Below are positions 1 through 11,570 of a stretch of 64,000 nt of DNA, in pieces (position 1 is the first letter of the stretch; each line of letters begins with the position of its first letter). The position numbers were made by a program, and so were the translations under genes. The stretch is from Rhynchosporium graminicola (Eukaryota; Ascomycota; Leotiomycetes; Helotiales; Ploettnerulaceae). Location: NCBI GenBank assembly GCA_900074885.1, contig FJUW01000053.1:318250-382249 (forward strand). The letters run 5' to 3'. The notes beneath the pieces are model-generated. The model had not been told where the DNA came from and searched no databases. It saw only the letters and a list, made by a program, of their open reading frames with translations.

Positions 1-759
1 CCCTCCCTCCGTTCCCCTGAAACGGCACGGCAAATCGCCGAAGCGCGCGCTGCCCTCGAAGCCTCTATGTCCAATATCGGATCCTCCCTCGACCGCACAC
101 TGCAGTCCCGCGCACAAGATCTCCACTCTAACTCTAGACAACTAGAGAAACAGCAGAAGGAGGTGGAGAAGGCAACGGAGGGATTAAGAAAGGAGGGTGA
201 TAAGTTGAAGAAGGTTGCAGATGAAGGTATGAAGAAGGTCAAGGAGTTGGGGAATGTGCAGAATTGGGCGGAGATGTTGGAGAGGGATTTCTTGGTGTTG
301 GGGGAGACGTTGAGGTTAGCTAGAGGGGAAAGCGAGAGCGGCAGCTTTACGCGGAGTGAGAGTGAGTGGGAGACTGGTAGTGAGGGGAGTGGGATGGTGG
401 ATGGCGGTAAGCCTGTAGGTGCTTCAGATGGGAGCGAGGGAGCAAAGAATGAAGGAAATCATTTCGTGAGCAAGGATTCAATATCTGGTGAAGCCGGTCA
501 GAGAGCCGTTGATGCCGATGGAGGTACCCAGATGGGTGGTGCAGCAAATATTTCTGCAGATAGGGGAAAGGGAAAGGCTGTTGAAGCCTTTGCAGATGCT
601 GCGAGTATGCAAAGCCCTATTACAGCTGCATGGGGCTCGTCAACAGCAACAACTACAACCGGTTCTACCTCCGATCCATCTTCGAGCTCGGCTCATACTG
701 CGGCATCGGTGGCCAGCCAGCTGAGTGTAACGGCAGGAGATACGGGACCACTTATGTGA
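1..759 (+). CDS. BLOC1S1: BLOC-1 subunit 1 / GCN5L1 family protein, 3' part
   Basis: Frame 1 is open from the first base of the window to the TGA at 757-759, so the start lies upstream. The first ~95 residues read as the GCN5L1 domain: an alpha-helical, charged stretch with ETARQIAEARAALEASMSNI, QSRAQDLHSN, KKVKELGNVQNWAEMLERDF and LVLGETLRLARG. This is the subunit-1 fold of the BLOC-1 complex, which acts in endosome/vacuole trafficking. The remaining ~135 residues are a low-complexity Ser/Gly/Glu tail with no domain I recognise; such tails are usual in filamentous fungi. An internal ATG at 67 exists, but the upstream in-frame residues belong to the conserved domain, so 67 is not the start. 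The family call is firm; function in this organism is inferred. Confidence 0.85.
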   Translation, partial: PSLRSPETARQIAEARAALEASMSNIGSSLDRTLQSRAQDLHSNSRQLEKQQKEVEKATEGLRKEGDKLKKVADEGMKKVKELGNVQNWAEMLERDFLVLGETLRLARGESESGSFTRSESEWETGSEGSGMVDGGKPVGASDGSEGAKNEGNHFVSKDSISGEAGQRAVDADGGTQMGGAANISADRGKGKAVEAFADAASMQSPITAAWGSSTATTTTGSTSDPSSSSAHTAASVASQLSVTAGDTGPLM

Positions 760-992
760 CAAGATTACAGAGATCAATATCGCTTTGGGTTGCCACTTTT
801 TGAAATCGCAGCGATAATTATGGTCGAATTCCTTTACCGACATTCGAATACGATGAAAGATTCAAGATGGAACTTGAGATCAAGGAATCTACGGACACAA
901 CACAATTATTCCTTCTGCTGGAAAGGCATTTCTCCTACACGATGTGACAGAAACATGGCACTTTCTTACTCGCGCTATAAAGCCAATCTCCC

Positions 993-1416
993 GTACGAGG
1001 GGACAGCGACATAAAAGTCGCCTACGAGTATGACTACGAGAAGTGTGGAAAGGCAAACAGGATAAGACTCACGAGTCACGAACTCAGCATGGCATGGAAC
1101 ACTGTACTCACCAAGGGACGTGGATGAAATGTGACCGAGGATGTTGCGATGTTGGTGGTGTACAAATCACGTTTCCGGCAGCATCCGGCGTGGCTAAAGG
1201 TGGACACAGACTTGGTCTCATTGGTGCAGTATAGCTGAACATTCTCTTCGAGACACGTTGGCGTTGGTCCAGTACCTTTCTCTATTCGTCGAGTGCTCCC
1301 GATTTGAAATGAACGACCTCGATCCAGACCATATCTCCAAATACGAATATTGGGGCTCGCCCGATCGTTACATCGTCACCAAGAAACATTCTTCGGATAT
1401 CTATGTCTTACCATGA
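993..1416 (+). pseudogene. Possible decayed gene fragment of unknown family
   Basis: From 993 one frame reads protein-like sequence (for example VAYEYDYEKCGKANRIRL and YKSRFRQHPAWLKVDTDLVS) broken by in-frame TGA codons near 1128 and at 1236. A second frame then continues with protein-like sequence (LVQYLSLFVECSRF, ISKYEYWGSPDRYIV) to a TGA at 1414. The composition looks coding, but I do not recognise the family and found no intact start. It could be a degraded gene, or exons of a small gene whose introns I cannot place. Treat it as a hint only. Confidence 0.25.
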
Positions 1417-2202
1417 GAGTTTTCTCACAGTGAAATAGAACGCGTGGAAGAAACCCCAGATTCCGGGGCAACTCACCAAGGATCAAAGTGCAGGCACAGC
1501 ATAACTGCAGGACATGCACTTATACGGATGAACGAGAAGTCTGCTCGAGTCTCCACGTTGCAATATACTTTCTTCTTTATGTGAGCCAGTCACGCTCAGT
1601 GGCTTCAACAGGTGCCTGTATGTCTTTAGCCAGGTTCCTGAAACCACGAGGAGTTCTTAAGAAGATCCTAGCCAGCGAAGCTATTGCTTGCCGTTCCCCG
1701 CGTTTTTAATCTACAAGCTTTGTTATTAACATTCCACGATACCTTTTCATAGTTCTGTGAGAGTCTCTATTGGCGTCGAACAACATGCTATGGCGCAATA
1801 TATAGCATGGAAATGAATAATTTCTTTCTTTTTGGGAAAGCTCTTATCGTGAAGATATGTTGAGAAGCTTCGTTCGGAAAGGAATGCAAAGGGGAATGCC
1901 AGGTACCATGTTTCGGAAACACTGCATTCTCCCCGGCATCTGAAAGTGTTCTTGTACGGATTGCCGGCCAAACAGAAGGCTTGTACGGCAGTTGCCCTTG
2001 GACGCGGAGAAACTCCATGGTGATATCTGCAGCTTGAGTGATTGAGTCTGGACCACACTCGTGGCTAGACTCTATCAAGAAGTGATCCTAGTGGCTCATT
2101 CAGCGGCTGAATATCTTTTCAATGCAAAAATCTGACAACTATACTCGAACCGAGTGCTACGATACACCGATTCGATGAAATCGTTCAATGAGAAACTTTC
2201 GT

Positions 2203-2210
2203 TATATATA
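2203..2210 (+). promoter_or_regulatory. TATA-like element upstream of the GH114 gene
   Basis: TATATATA lies 173 bp upstream of the ATG at 2383, within a leader that becomes pyrimidine-rich (2270-2340). The position suits a fungal TATA box plus a CT-rich start region. Assigned on sequence and position only. Confidence 0.35.
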
Positions 2211-2382
2211 GACGCGTCTGCTGCTGAGGACTTTGGCCTCGCGCCATTCGCTTCACCCAGGCCGGTTCACCTTTTTCACCTTTATCAGACTGAGCTGCTG
2301 CGCGTCCTTTTTCTCCTTCCTTTTTCTACTCCTTCCTGTTGACTCTCGGATCGATCTTGACCGCAGAAGCTTTCTTGCCAAG

Positions 2383-3777
2383 ATGCTCCCATCAACTCTC
2401 CTCTGGGCATGTATATGCAGCTCCTTCTCCCTAGCTGCTGTATTCAAAGCCGGGCAGAAATTCCAAATCATCCTCAACGCCATCCCCAATCTAGCCGCAT
2501 CACCAAACGTCATACCCGGGGATGCAGCAGTCTTCGACATTGATCTGTTCGACACAGATGCCGCCACGATCGCAGGATTGCAAAAGCAGGGCAAGATCGT
2601 GGTATGTTATTTCAGCGCGGGGACTTATGGGCCGTGGAGACCTGATGCGGGAAATTTCACCAATGAGGATAAGGGCTTGAGTTTGGCGCCGGAGTGGCCT
2701 GATGAGTATTGGTTGAGGGTCAATAATATGAACGTCCGGAGGATTATGACGAATAGGATACAGCTTGCGGCGGCCAAAGGATGTGATGGTATAGATCCGG
2801 ACAATACAGGTATGGAATCTTCCCGAGGCTATCAAGAATCTCTTCAGCTCGTGGCCTTGTAAAGTGACTATGCAGCTAAATTTCCACTGTTAGATGGATA
2901 TGTGAGTCCCACCAGCCTCTGCTGACCGATTCTCAAGTGGCAAGGGAGCTAACAAGACTCTTAGCAAAATCCAAACGCAATTAGCCTCACGCGAGGTGCC
3001 CTTATCGAATACATGCAATGGATGGCCTCCCAAGCATCATCTCTCAACCTCGCAATCGGTCTCAAAAACAGCATGGACATCCTCCCCGACCTATCACCCG
3101 TAATGCAATTCGCAGTGAACGAGCAATGCGCCGCCTTCGGCGAATGTGCATCCTACAGCGCCTTCCTCGCAGCCGGCAAACCTGTCTTCCACATCGAATA
3201 TCCGCCTTCAGTACCGAACATCTTACCAGCGGATCGCCTGAAAGGATGTCAGAATAATGGCATGAATGGCATGAGTACGGTGTTTAAGAATATGGATCTG
3301 AATGGATGGGTAGGGTATTGTGATGGGAGTAGTGCAACCACTGTTACAAAACCTGGGGGAGGAATAAACCCGTGGGCGCCGGGCGTAAGTGGGAAACCGA
3401 GTACTACAGGGAGGACGACGAGTAGACCGGTACCTACAAGACCTCCGAGCTCAAGTAGGACTTCAACGACGAGGACAACTTCTACTATTAGGACATCGAC
3501 GAGGACAACAGGGACGGTTGGAACGTCGGCCACAAGTAGAACATCGACTCGGACGTCGAGTACTGCTAGACCGACGAGCTCGAGGCCGCCTGGAATTTGT
3601 GTTTCGAAGCATTGGGATCAGTGCGGAGGTAATGACTGGAAGGGTTGTACGGTTTGCGAGGTAAGCCTTCTCCCATTTTTCGTGTGCCAAGTTTTCAATT
3701 GAGTGCTGACTTCTGTTACTCAGACCGGATTTACCTGCAGGGGTGTGTCTCCACCGTACTACTTCCAATGCTTGTGA
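2383..3777 (+). CDS. Secreted GH114 endo-alpha-1,4-polygalactosaminidase-like protein with C-terminal CBM1
   Basis: Proposed exons: 2383-2809, 2894-2901 (8 nt), 2965-3660 and 3724-3777, giving 394 residues. A signal peptide (MLPSTLLWACICSSFSLAA) leads into a GH114 TIM-barrel domain (~residues 25-255) with the family signatures FDIDLFD, VVCYFSAGTYGPWRPD and GCDGIDPDN, the last joined over the microexon to TDGYQNPNAISLT. A ~75-residue Thr/Ser/Arg linker follows. The end is a fungal-type carbohydrate-binding module 1: DQCGGNDWKGCTVCE plus, after the last intron, TGFTCRGVSPPYYFQCL. GH114 enzymes cleave galactosaminogalactan-type polymers; CBM1 binds cellulose or chitin. A longer second exon starting at 2876 is also in frame (adds six residues), but the 8-nt version fits the family better. 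The substrate is inferred. Confidence 0.85.
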
Positions 3778-4543
3778 ATATGGTTCGGGGGGTTCTACGA
3801 CTATTAGGTCATAATGTCAAGTGGGGGAGTTTGCTGGTGAGACGCTGTTGACAAAAGTTCAACCTCGCTTACCACGACTTGAGAAAAGTTGATTACAAGA
3901 GGCGACCGGGGACAATTCTATATACCCAGAGTACAGCACAAATGAATGGTGTCTCTTCTCATGCTTCTTGACACCTGTAGTATTTGCTGAAACCAAAAAT
4001 TGGCTTTATCAAGGAATATCTTGGGTGCTGTTTTTCTTGAATCAGTTTCAATACAGGCATTTGGTTTTCGAATTCAGCAGAGTATGTTTATGCCAGCCAC
4101 GCCAGGGCCAAGCGCCAGCATTTCGTCGGCAGTAAAACCCTGCGAATTTTTCACGATACATTTAAAGGTCACACACCGGTAGATTATGTCAACAATTGTC
4201 CCCTTCTATCATCCCGCTACTCTGCCACGTACCCTGTCAGCATCCTGCTCGGTGTACGCCCCGCCCCCTGTATGACTACGGCACAGCCCACAAGACAACC
4301 TATCAGCACAGTGAGAACGTGTGGCAAGCTGAAAGATCCCTGGAGTGTTGATTTCCAGCTTACACTTCGTTCTCAATATCATCTTCCTTATCACTATGTC
4401 TGCGGCTCCTTGCTCCTTTGATGAATTTAAGCTTCACTTGTTTTTTTCTCGGCGTGAAAATACTTTTGGATAATATTAGGCATGAGTACTAGCATCTAGA
4501 TTCCTCTTCATGCTCAAAACTTAGTTACTTCTTAGATACCGGA
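3778..4543. other. Intergenic region
   Basis: 766 bp between two same-strand genes. No protein, tRNA or repeat signal was seen. It should hold the GH114 3' UTR and the promoter of the large gene that follows. Confidence 0.6.
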
Positions 4544-7500
4544 ATGGATCTCCGGTCGGTTGACTTCGAATGGCTCGCAGATCTTCAGAAATGTGAGCCC
4601 CGTCTTCAAACATACAGTGCCTACAAATGCTCAACTATATCCTCTAGCACAATGCTTTACGACTTATGAAGTTTCAAACCCTGCCAAGTCGAGCGACTTT
4701 GGTGCAGAAGGACATACAGCCTCCATCTCAGACTGGCATGAAGTCCTACAACTCACAGCCCCCGACGACGTGTGCGGTCTAGTTTTCGTTCGAGGCCAAT
4801 TTCCCAACACTCCTGACGCCATTCTATCCCGCTCTCAAAGACGAGATGATTCCGGCAATAAAGGCACCTTTGGAACTCGACTCCACAGAGCCGAGAATGA
4901 TTCAGATCTAGAACTTGGAGAACGTCTTGCTCAAGGATGGGTCAATTTCAGATGGCCATATACGAAATATGACCTTCGAGCAAGAAATGATGAGTCGGAT
5001 TTGAGTAGCGGGAGTTATGAGCAGATTTCTTTCGTGAGAGATGGGGTTCTTGTTCAGGTTATCAGGTTGAAATCGGGTCATGAAAGCTCGTTAAGTGATT
5101 ACGATTCTGTTGATGAGTCGGAAAGGAAGATTGCTAGAGTGAAAGTTGGAGGTGTGGTGCAGTTTGGATGTCCCTGCTCAAATAGAGGACCGGCTGAGGC
5201 TGATACTTTTCATCTGAGTGCTGGTGATGGAATTAAATGCGTCAGTGATAGATATCAGATGAAACTGGAGATGCACTTATTTATCGATGGCGTCCGACAA
5301 GAACTTCATGGCCCTCTGCATGGACTTGATTACGACGAAGTGAGTGGTACAGAGGTCGACACTTCGTCGGTTCATGGAATCGAAATACGAGACGGCGAGC
5401 CTATAACCATTGTCTCGACTTGTGCGCTACGAAGAGTTAACAGCCTAAGCACCGGACTAGATATGGCGACTTTCACCGATATTGAGGAATATCTCGGAAC
5501 AAGCAAGACATCAATCAATATGACTGATCGTTTGTACACCGCATTGTGTTCTGAGAATTATGAAGCAAGCGAGGCTGTGGATTTTTGTGTTATTGGTCGA
5601 GGCGTGGAGCAGATTCTAGGAGTCTGTTCGGTACCTCTAGTATCAAAACCCGGCGTGTCTGAGAGGGATATGGAGACTGCTCTTATCTGCAACGTTATGA
5701 CTCCGCAATATATCAATGTTCAAAGTAGCTTGTAAGTCACGGAACTCTGAGACGAGATTCAACCACTAATTTAAAATAAAATAAAAGTTTCCAGATTCGC
5801 CTTCTTGTCAAAGCATACAACTTTATAGGCAGTCGCCACGTGGAGCCAGATCTGAATGAGCGACATCAGTCTTTGAACGATATACGAATCGCATACCTGG
5901 CTAACATGCTCCAATCCATTAGATCAAGTGTGATCTGGTTAATAAATACCGATCTGAAACCCAGACGCCTACTACTCGCCCTTCGAAGTGACGAACCACC
6001 ACCAGACATGGAGACGCATCCATCAATGCGACTTGAAGAATGTGAGAGAAACAGAGTGAAGATGCATTTCGACCAATCTTACAATCAGGCCTGCTTTGCA
6101 ACACTCGCAGTGTGGTACGTGATGAAGCACTTGCCCCAAGCAGTATCACACGACTTTAAATCGAGAATTCTGTTGCCAAAACTCAGACGAGCTTACGATG
6201 CCGTTCAGAAGCGAGCTTCGCGTGACAAGGAGCCCACTCCCAAGAACGATGTCTTACAATGGCTTCATATGAGCTGCCTGTACTTGATTTGCAACGAGCA
6301 ATTTGGTGTCGATGACCATGGAAAATCTGTCGATGGCTTCACACTCTCGGATCTTGACAGACAGGAAGTCCTCAGATCGCAGCAAAAATTCGAGAAATAT
6401 GTTTCGCGGCTGAAGACTGCTCAGCTGGTATCCTATTCGGTCGAGCATGAGGAGCTAGATCGCGTACTCCTTTTAGCCGAAGAACTTGGTCTCGACAAAA
6501 TCCCAACTCCCTCGACAGCCAGTCTCGCTTCGTCTCGCGCGGTACAAACTCGCCATGAAATTAGAAAGAGACAGCGCACGACAAGATTCAATCCTGGACC
6601 CAAGACCTGGAAAGGATGGCGAGTGACTTCGAATGGTCCTTGGGAATTGCTTTGCACTAATCACCAAGGCTATCTTCGAGTGACGGACTATGCTAATATC
6701 AAAGCTGCACGGGACAGACTATTCGAGTTTCTAATGTCAGACTACTCATTCATGACTTCTTGGGATCGTGCGGATAGTAACATCGTGGGCAAGTGGTGGG
6801 ATATGGAGCCTACCAGTGTGATATGTGCTACTTTGCTGGATCTGAAAGTCGAAGGTATATCGCAATAGTTTCTCTATTTTGCATAGTCTCAAGTACTAAT
6901 TATCACTAGGAAAATTGAAGTCGGCAATATCCGAAGCAACAGCGGATGAGCTCGGTCATTCCATGCATGACGTTGCAGAATTGCCACTGCCCCAGAGAAG
7001 GAATTCCGATTTCGTGGCAGAACCCACAGATGAAGATTCCATACGCGGCATCCTTTTGCAGATGAAAAAGCTGCAAGAGGACTCAAGTAAGGAGCATCTA
7101 CTACAGTTGAGACAATTGCTTGTCCAAGAAGATCTTACTGGCAATATATCGGTAAAGGCTTTTGATTGGGTATCATGTAAGCCAGGAAAAGTGTACCATC
7201 CAGTACGTATCGATCTGTCTCTATAAAAATTTTAATATAAAAAAAGCTAATGGAGAGTTAGGACTGGTGGATACAATCACTCCAAGACACACCCGACATG
7301 TACCAAGCCAAGCAAACCAAAGACGTCCCCCTTCGCAAGGACATCCGACGATATCTCGCAAGCAGGGAGCGCATGGATATTATCATGGACCCAAATTATA
7401 CGCCTGAGAACATCAAGACCAAGATCCCAGCTGCTGAATTACAATTCCTGAGTGTCTTCGATTTATATCTCACCAAGAACTTTACATACAAGTCTAGGGA

Positions 7501-9525
7501 TATTACTCTACTGAGTGTCGCAGACAACAAACGATCTCAACTGTCTGAGATCGGTAAACATAGTGCTAGTGAGGCGCCAAAGACTTCGAAGATTGTTGTT
7601 GTCAAGCAGGCTACTGATTCGTATAATCATGATCAGCTGGACGCTTATCGGAAAGCTTTGTTTGGGAGGCTGAATGATAGTGTAAGCAAAACTTCTAGAT
7701 TTCCAGTATACTTGCATGGCTAAAGTATATAGCTGGTCGATGTTGGAGCAAAGTATCGCATACTGTAAGCAAAGTCATGACAGGCTTCCAATGTTGGTAT
7801 CTGACTCAAGCACCGGCAGGTTCGCGGAAAAATGCACACCTGCTCTTGTTGGATCTTTCATATACATGTTTCATCCAGATGGGCTCGATACGTTTGACAC
7901 GTACTTTGGCATCATCTCTAGGTTTACAGAAAGCAGAGAAGCTACTATGTGGACAACAAGCATTACAATATCACAGTAAGTAAATCTTGTCTCAACTGTG
8001 CAGTCAGGTCTGGAAAGGCCATGCCCTACCTTTCTTGATTTCAAATAGTGTCATTCCATTGCTAATTTCCTTTTCAGCTGGAGTATTCGACCCGTCTCTC
8101 TCTCCCAAGGACACATCCAAATGTTCAAAGAGAACCGCAACAATGGCGACTTTCCACCCGTCAGCATTGCCCGTCTCGGATTTGGCACATCAACGACACC
8201 CAAGACTTCCATCTCTTCCCATCGAACCGACATCGTAGAAGAACGCTGTTCCTCACTAGTGATCACCGGAGATCCCTCCGGCTATCTCTGGATATGCTCG
8301 GTCTGGTCTTCTCTCACAGACGCGGAATCCCTCACTCCAGCTATCCATTCCCTACCTGGTGTATTACAGAAATTCATACATCAGCAGGCAACTGGGAGAT
8401 GTTTGGTGTTTTTGGTGCTGTTAGGGCACTTGTGTGAGAAGTTGGCGGGGGAGTATGAGTTTATTTTGGAGAGATTGGATATTATAGTTGGATTAGGAGT
8501 GAGTATACTCTGGTGGTGACATGGAGTTAGCGAGGGAGCTTTTGCTGATGGGAATGATAGGAAAAGGTTCTGCTCGAGGGCTTGGAGTGGGGTACGAGTG
8601 AAGCTGTGAATCGACTGAAGAAGATGTTATGGGGGCTGGAAGCACTAAGAGTCTTTAATGATAGGCTGTCGGCTTCGTTGTCACAGATACAGAAAGCTCA
8701 AGAGGCGATGGAGCGGACTGTGAAACAGGTAAATGATCTCTTCAGCATCCACAATTTCGTACTGTTACTAACACTCGATCCAGGAAGCAGGGCAACAACA
8801 TGTCGATCTTCTGCAAGAGTACAACAACGTCATTGAAGAGTTCGATAAGAGATATGGCATGCTATCGGACGTACAAATCCGAACGCAGCTGAAAATAAGC
8901 CAGGTGACGGGCCTTCGCGATGGTGTAAGCTCTCCATGACCTATCTCGAGTGATAGAGTATTGACGATACACAGATATCTACAGTAACAAATGTCGAAGA
9001 CAGTCAGACAGCACTACGAGACAGTAAAACTACCATCAAGCAAGGGAATAACATCCGCATACTCACATACATCACAATCGCATACCTACCACTCGGATTC
9101 ATCACCGCAAGTTAACCATTCCACATCTTACCTACCATCTTCCCAATAAAATATTCGATTCCAAACTAATGAATATCTCACAGGGCCTCTTCTCCATCGA
9201 ACACGCAAGTTTCATGGACAGTGTAGGGAACAATGGGTTCGCTATCTTGACGGTTGTGTTCATTTTGGGTACATATACGCTAGCATTGAGTTTGGAGAAT
9301 ATTATCGATCAGTGGGAACGTTTCAGGAAAGAAAAATGGGGGAAGCCTGGGAGGGCGAGGAGGAGGGGTGGTAGAGACGGCGCTACTGGCGAAGATAGCG
9401 AGGGAGACGCGGATGCGGATGAGAAGTTGTGTTTTAATGTCATGGGGAGTTGTTTTGGCTTGAGAAGGAGAAGAGATTTTGTGGAAGGGAGTGACGGTGA
9501 TGAGATGATCTCGAAAGTCGCTTGA
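4544..9525 (+). CDS. Large unrecognised protein with C-terminal CorA-like two-helix membrane domain
   Basis: Proposed exons: 4544-4592, 4648-5731, 5788-6854, 6910-7202, 7262-7681, ~7749-7975, 8078-8498, 8561-8728, 8784-8924, 8975-9106 and 9184-9525, about 1,450 residues. The start ATG at 4544 (MDLRSVDFEWLADLQK) joins the long frame through a 55-nt GTGAGC-CTCTAG intron. The first ~1,100 residues match no domain I know. The C-terminal ~300 residues resemble fungal CorA-like proteins: a heptad-like helical region (8561-8924), then ILTYITIAYLPLGFIT/GLFSIEH and a second membrane helix (FAILTVVFILGTYTLALSLE). In CorA the loop carries GMN; here it reads SIE, so Mg2+ transport should not be assumed. 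The intron at 9107 has a GC donor. The exon between 7682 and 7975 is uncertain: a 25-nt intron to 7706 or a 67-nt intron to 7748 both keep the frame. Confidence 0.6.
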
Positions 9526-9838
9526 GAAGACGCAAATTAAATCCGTCATGTTACAAATATTCGAAGTCTAGATAGTGTTCGTTAATCGACATGAATTCAT
9601 CCTACAAGTACCGAAATACCTGCAGAATATTCATAGGGCAGACAATTTCTCTGATTGAAACTCATGCAGACCCAGATACCCAATCCAAACGCCACGCTCA
9701 AATACCCTATACTTACAATCAAATCCTCTCTTTCAGCTAATGATCCGAAAATAACCAGGCTCCACAGCCCAAACCAAGGGCCCCAACACCTCAGCTGACA
9801 CTCAGTTTTCTTCCACTAATATTCCTTACCATCTTTTC
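9526..9838. other. Intergenic, convergent 3' ends
   Basis: 313 bp between the stop of the CorA-tailed gene (+) and the stop of the acid phosphatase (-). It should hold two facing 3' UTRs. No other feature was seen. Confidence 0.6.
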
Positions 9839-11146
9839 TCACCTGCCCTTCACAGGCACCAACTCGGGAGCCTGCGCCTTGTAAACAGGCTCTCTCGCCT
9901 TCTCGCTCTCCTCCGTCCCACTCCCGCCATCATACAAAATCCCACTTCCATCGTAAGGCGTTGTTTCCTTGTCCCTCGTGATCCAAAGAATCTTGGTCAT
10001 TCTCTCAGGTCCCATGCTCCCAGCACCTTTCAACTGTAAATTCGGGGGCGGTAATTTCAACCACCCATTTGGTTTATTATTCAGGAATCCCATATAACTT
10101 AGCGAATTGTTTATTGGTTGGTTGGGAGAGGAGGGTGGTGGAAGAGGATGGTTTTTGTATCCCGTCTTTGCGGCGACGAGGTCAAAGACGTTGGCGCCGG
10201 CGTCATAGCGGCCTAGAGTAGGTAATTCGAAATTGTTCTCTAAAGTGGAAAGGATAGAGTAATGGCTATACACCGTGTCATCACTCGTGCCCTTCAGCTT
10301 CCGCGGCACAGCGCCTCCCAAAAGAAGGCTCACGATTTTATTCGGTTTGGAGTACGTCTCGCTTTCGTCGTAGGTCAATAGGATAAGTGTGTTCTCCATG
10401 AATTTCGGGTTCGCTAGTAATGGAGTGAGGAAAGATTTGGTCCAGGTAGTCGCGAAGGAGAGAGAGGTATTATGGCCATCGTTCAACATGTTAGGTGAGA
10501 GATGTGCGTATTGAGGGAGCTTGTTTGCTGCTACATCTCTCTGAAACGACTTGAATGACTGGAGTTGGGCGAGGCGGGTGCCGTTTTGGCGGATACGGTC
10601 GAATGATACGAACGGACTGCATTTCGAGATTAGTAAGAGTTCGAGATTACGGAAATGAGGTATTACTTATGTTTCCTAACATAATCCCACCCACCATCAG
10701 CTTTGTCCGTACCCCACTCACCCATGTATCCAGGCCCTGGAATGCTTTCAAAATATCCCTTCCATTCTATATTCCGCGCCTCAAAGAGATCCACCACTGT
10801 CGTTACATTGGAAGGAATCTTGATCAATTCATCGTGGTTCAGGCCGAAGTAATCGCCGCAGATTGAGGCGATGTAGTTTGGTTGCGAGGGATGGGTGAGG
10901 CCGTAGTAGTTCGTGAGAGAAACTCCCTCTTTGTGTAGATCAACGATATCTGCGTTCTCGCTGACTTTGGAGAAGTCCTGCTCGGATGTTAGATCTGGTT
11001 GGCTAAGGGGAAGATGGGGAGGGAAAGGGGAAAGAGGCAAGTACCTGGTTCTCGAGCCATATTGTGATAAATCTGTCGAACGCCTTTCCTTTGACATAAG
11101 CTGCTGTGGTAGCTGTTACGCCGGCGAGCAGGAAAAGGATGCGCAT
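9839..11146 (-). CDS. Secreted acid phosphatase (phosphoesterase family PF04185)
   Basis: Exons on the minus strand: 11146-11045, 10977-10667 and 10616-9839, giving 396 residues. The start MRILFLLAGVTATTAA is a signal peptide. Family signatures follow in order: FDRFITIWLENQ (metal-site Glu-Asn), YYGLTHPSQPNYIASICGD, NIEWKGYFESIPGPG, HLSPNMLNDGHN and ENTLILLTYDESETY. These are the conserved blocks of fungal phosphate-repressible acid phosphatases, which release phosphate outside the cell or in the wall. Introns start GTACTT and GTAATA and end CAG. Length is typical for the family. The upstream region carries two CACGTT motifs (listed separately), which would fit phosphate control. The enzyme class is firm; substrate specificity is not visible. 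Confidence 0.9.
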
Positions 11147-11570
11147 TATTAAAAGGTGGGATAAATGAAAGAGCGAGAAAGGGATTCAATCAAGGATCTT
11201 TACGATCGTGATCGGTATTCCGTCGTGTGCCGCCGTCGTGTGCCAACGGCTGCGTGAAATGCATGGTGTTGTTTCAGAGCCTCGTCCGAGTCCTGATGTG
11301 GCACTAAGCACGTTCAGCCTTGGCTTGGTTCGCTGATTAAGCTTGTCATCACCTGCTTGTCAAAACTTTGCTCAACGTGGGACTGTTGATTAAATGGGTG
11401 TGAACTTGTTTTCAGCTGCTCGGATTGTCTACATATCTGGAACATACAAATATAACTTGTGATGCGACACGATGATATAATTACATTTCATCCCACGCTA
11501 TGTTTTTAACCAATTCTCGTTGTTATACAGGCTTCAAGCCAAACAATCTCTCCTGGGTATAAATGCTTCC
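11147..11570. other. Intergenic: acid phosphatase promoter and dynactin 3' region
   Basis: 424 bp between two minus-strand genes. It contains the dynactin 3' flank and the acid phosphatase promoter with two CACGTT motifs. No gene was seen. Confidence 0.6.
11309..11379 (-). promoter_or_regulatory. Two CACGTT motifs, candidate Pho4/NUC-1 sites
   Basis: CACGTT occurs on the plus strand at 11309-11314 and on the minus strand at 11374-11379, roughly 165 and 230 bp upstream of the acid phosphatase ATG. Yeast Pho4 and Neurospora NUC-1 bind CACGTG/CACGTT cores in phosphate-responsive promoters. Two hexamers in ~420 bp could be chance, so regulation is an inference from motif and context. Confidence 0.3.

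Larger units (their letters stand above)
760..2382. other. Intergenic region
   Basis: About 1.6 kb between the BLOC1S1 stop and the GH114 start. No intact gene is supported. It holds a possible gene remnant (993-1416, listed separately) and a TATA-like element near 2203. Other short open frames here have no recognisable motif. Confidence 0.6.

Noticed and set aside
7777..8238. Alternative frame reading GFQCWYLTQAPAGSRKN and on across the intron at 7976-8077
   Set aside because: Open over two exons but ends at 8238, while the other frame continues into the well-supported CorA-like region.
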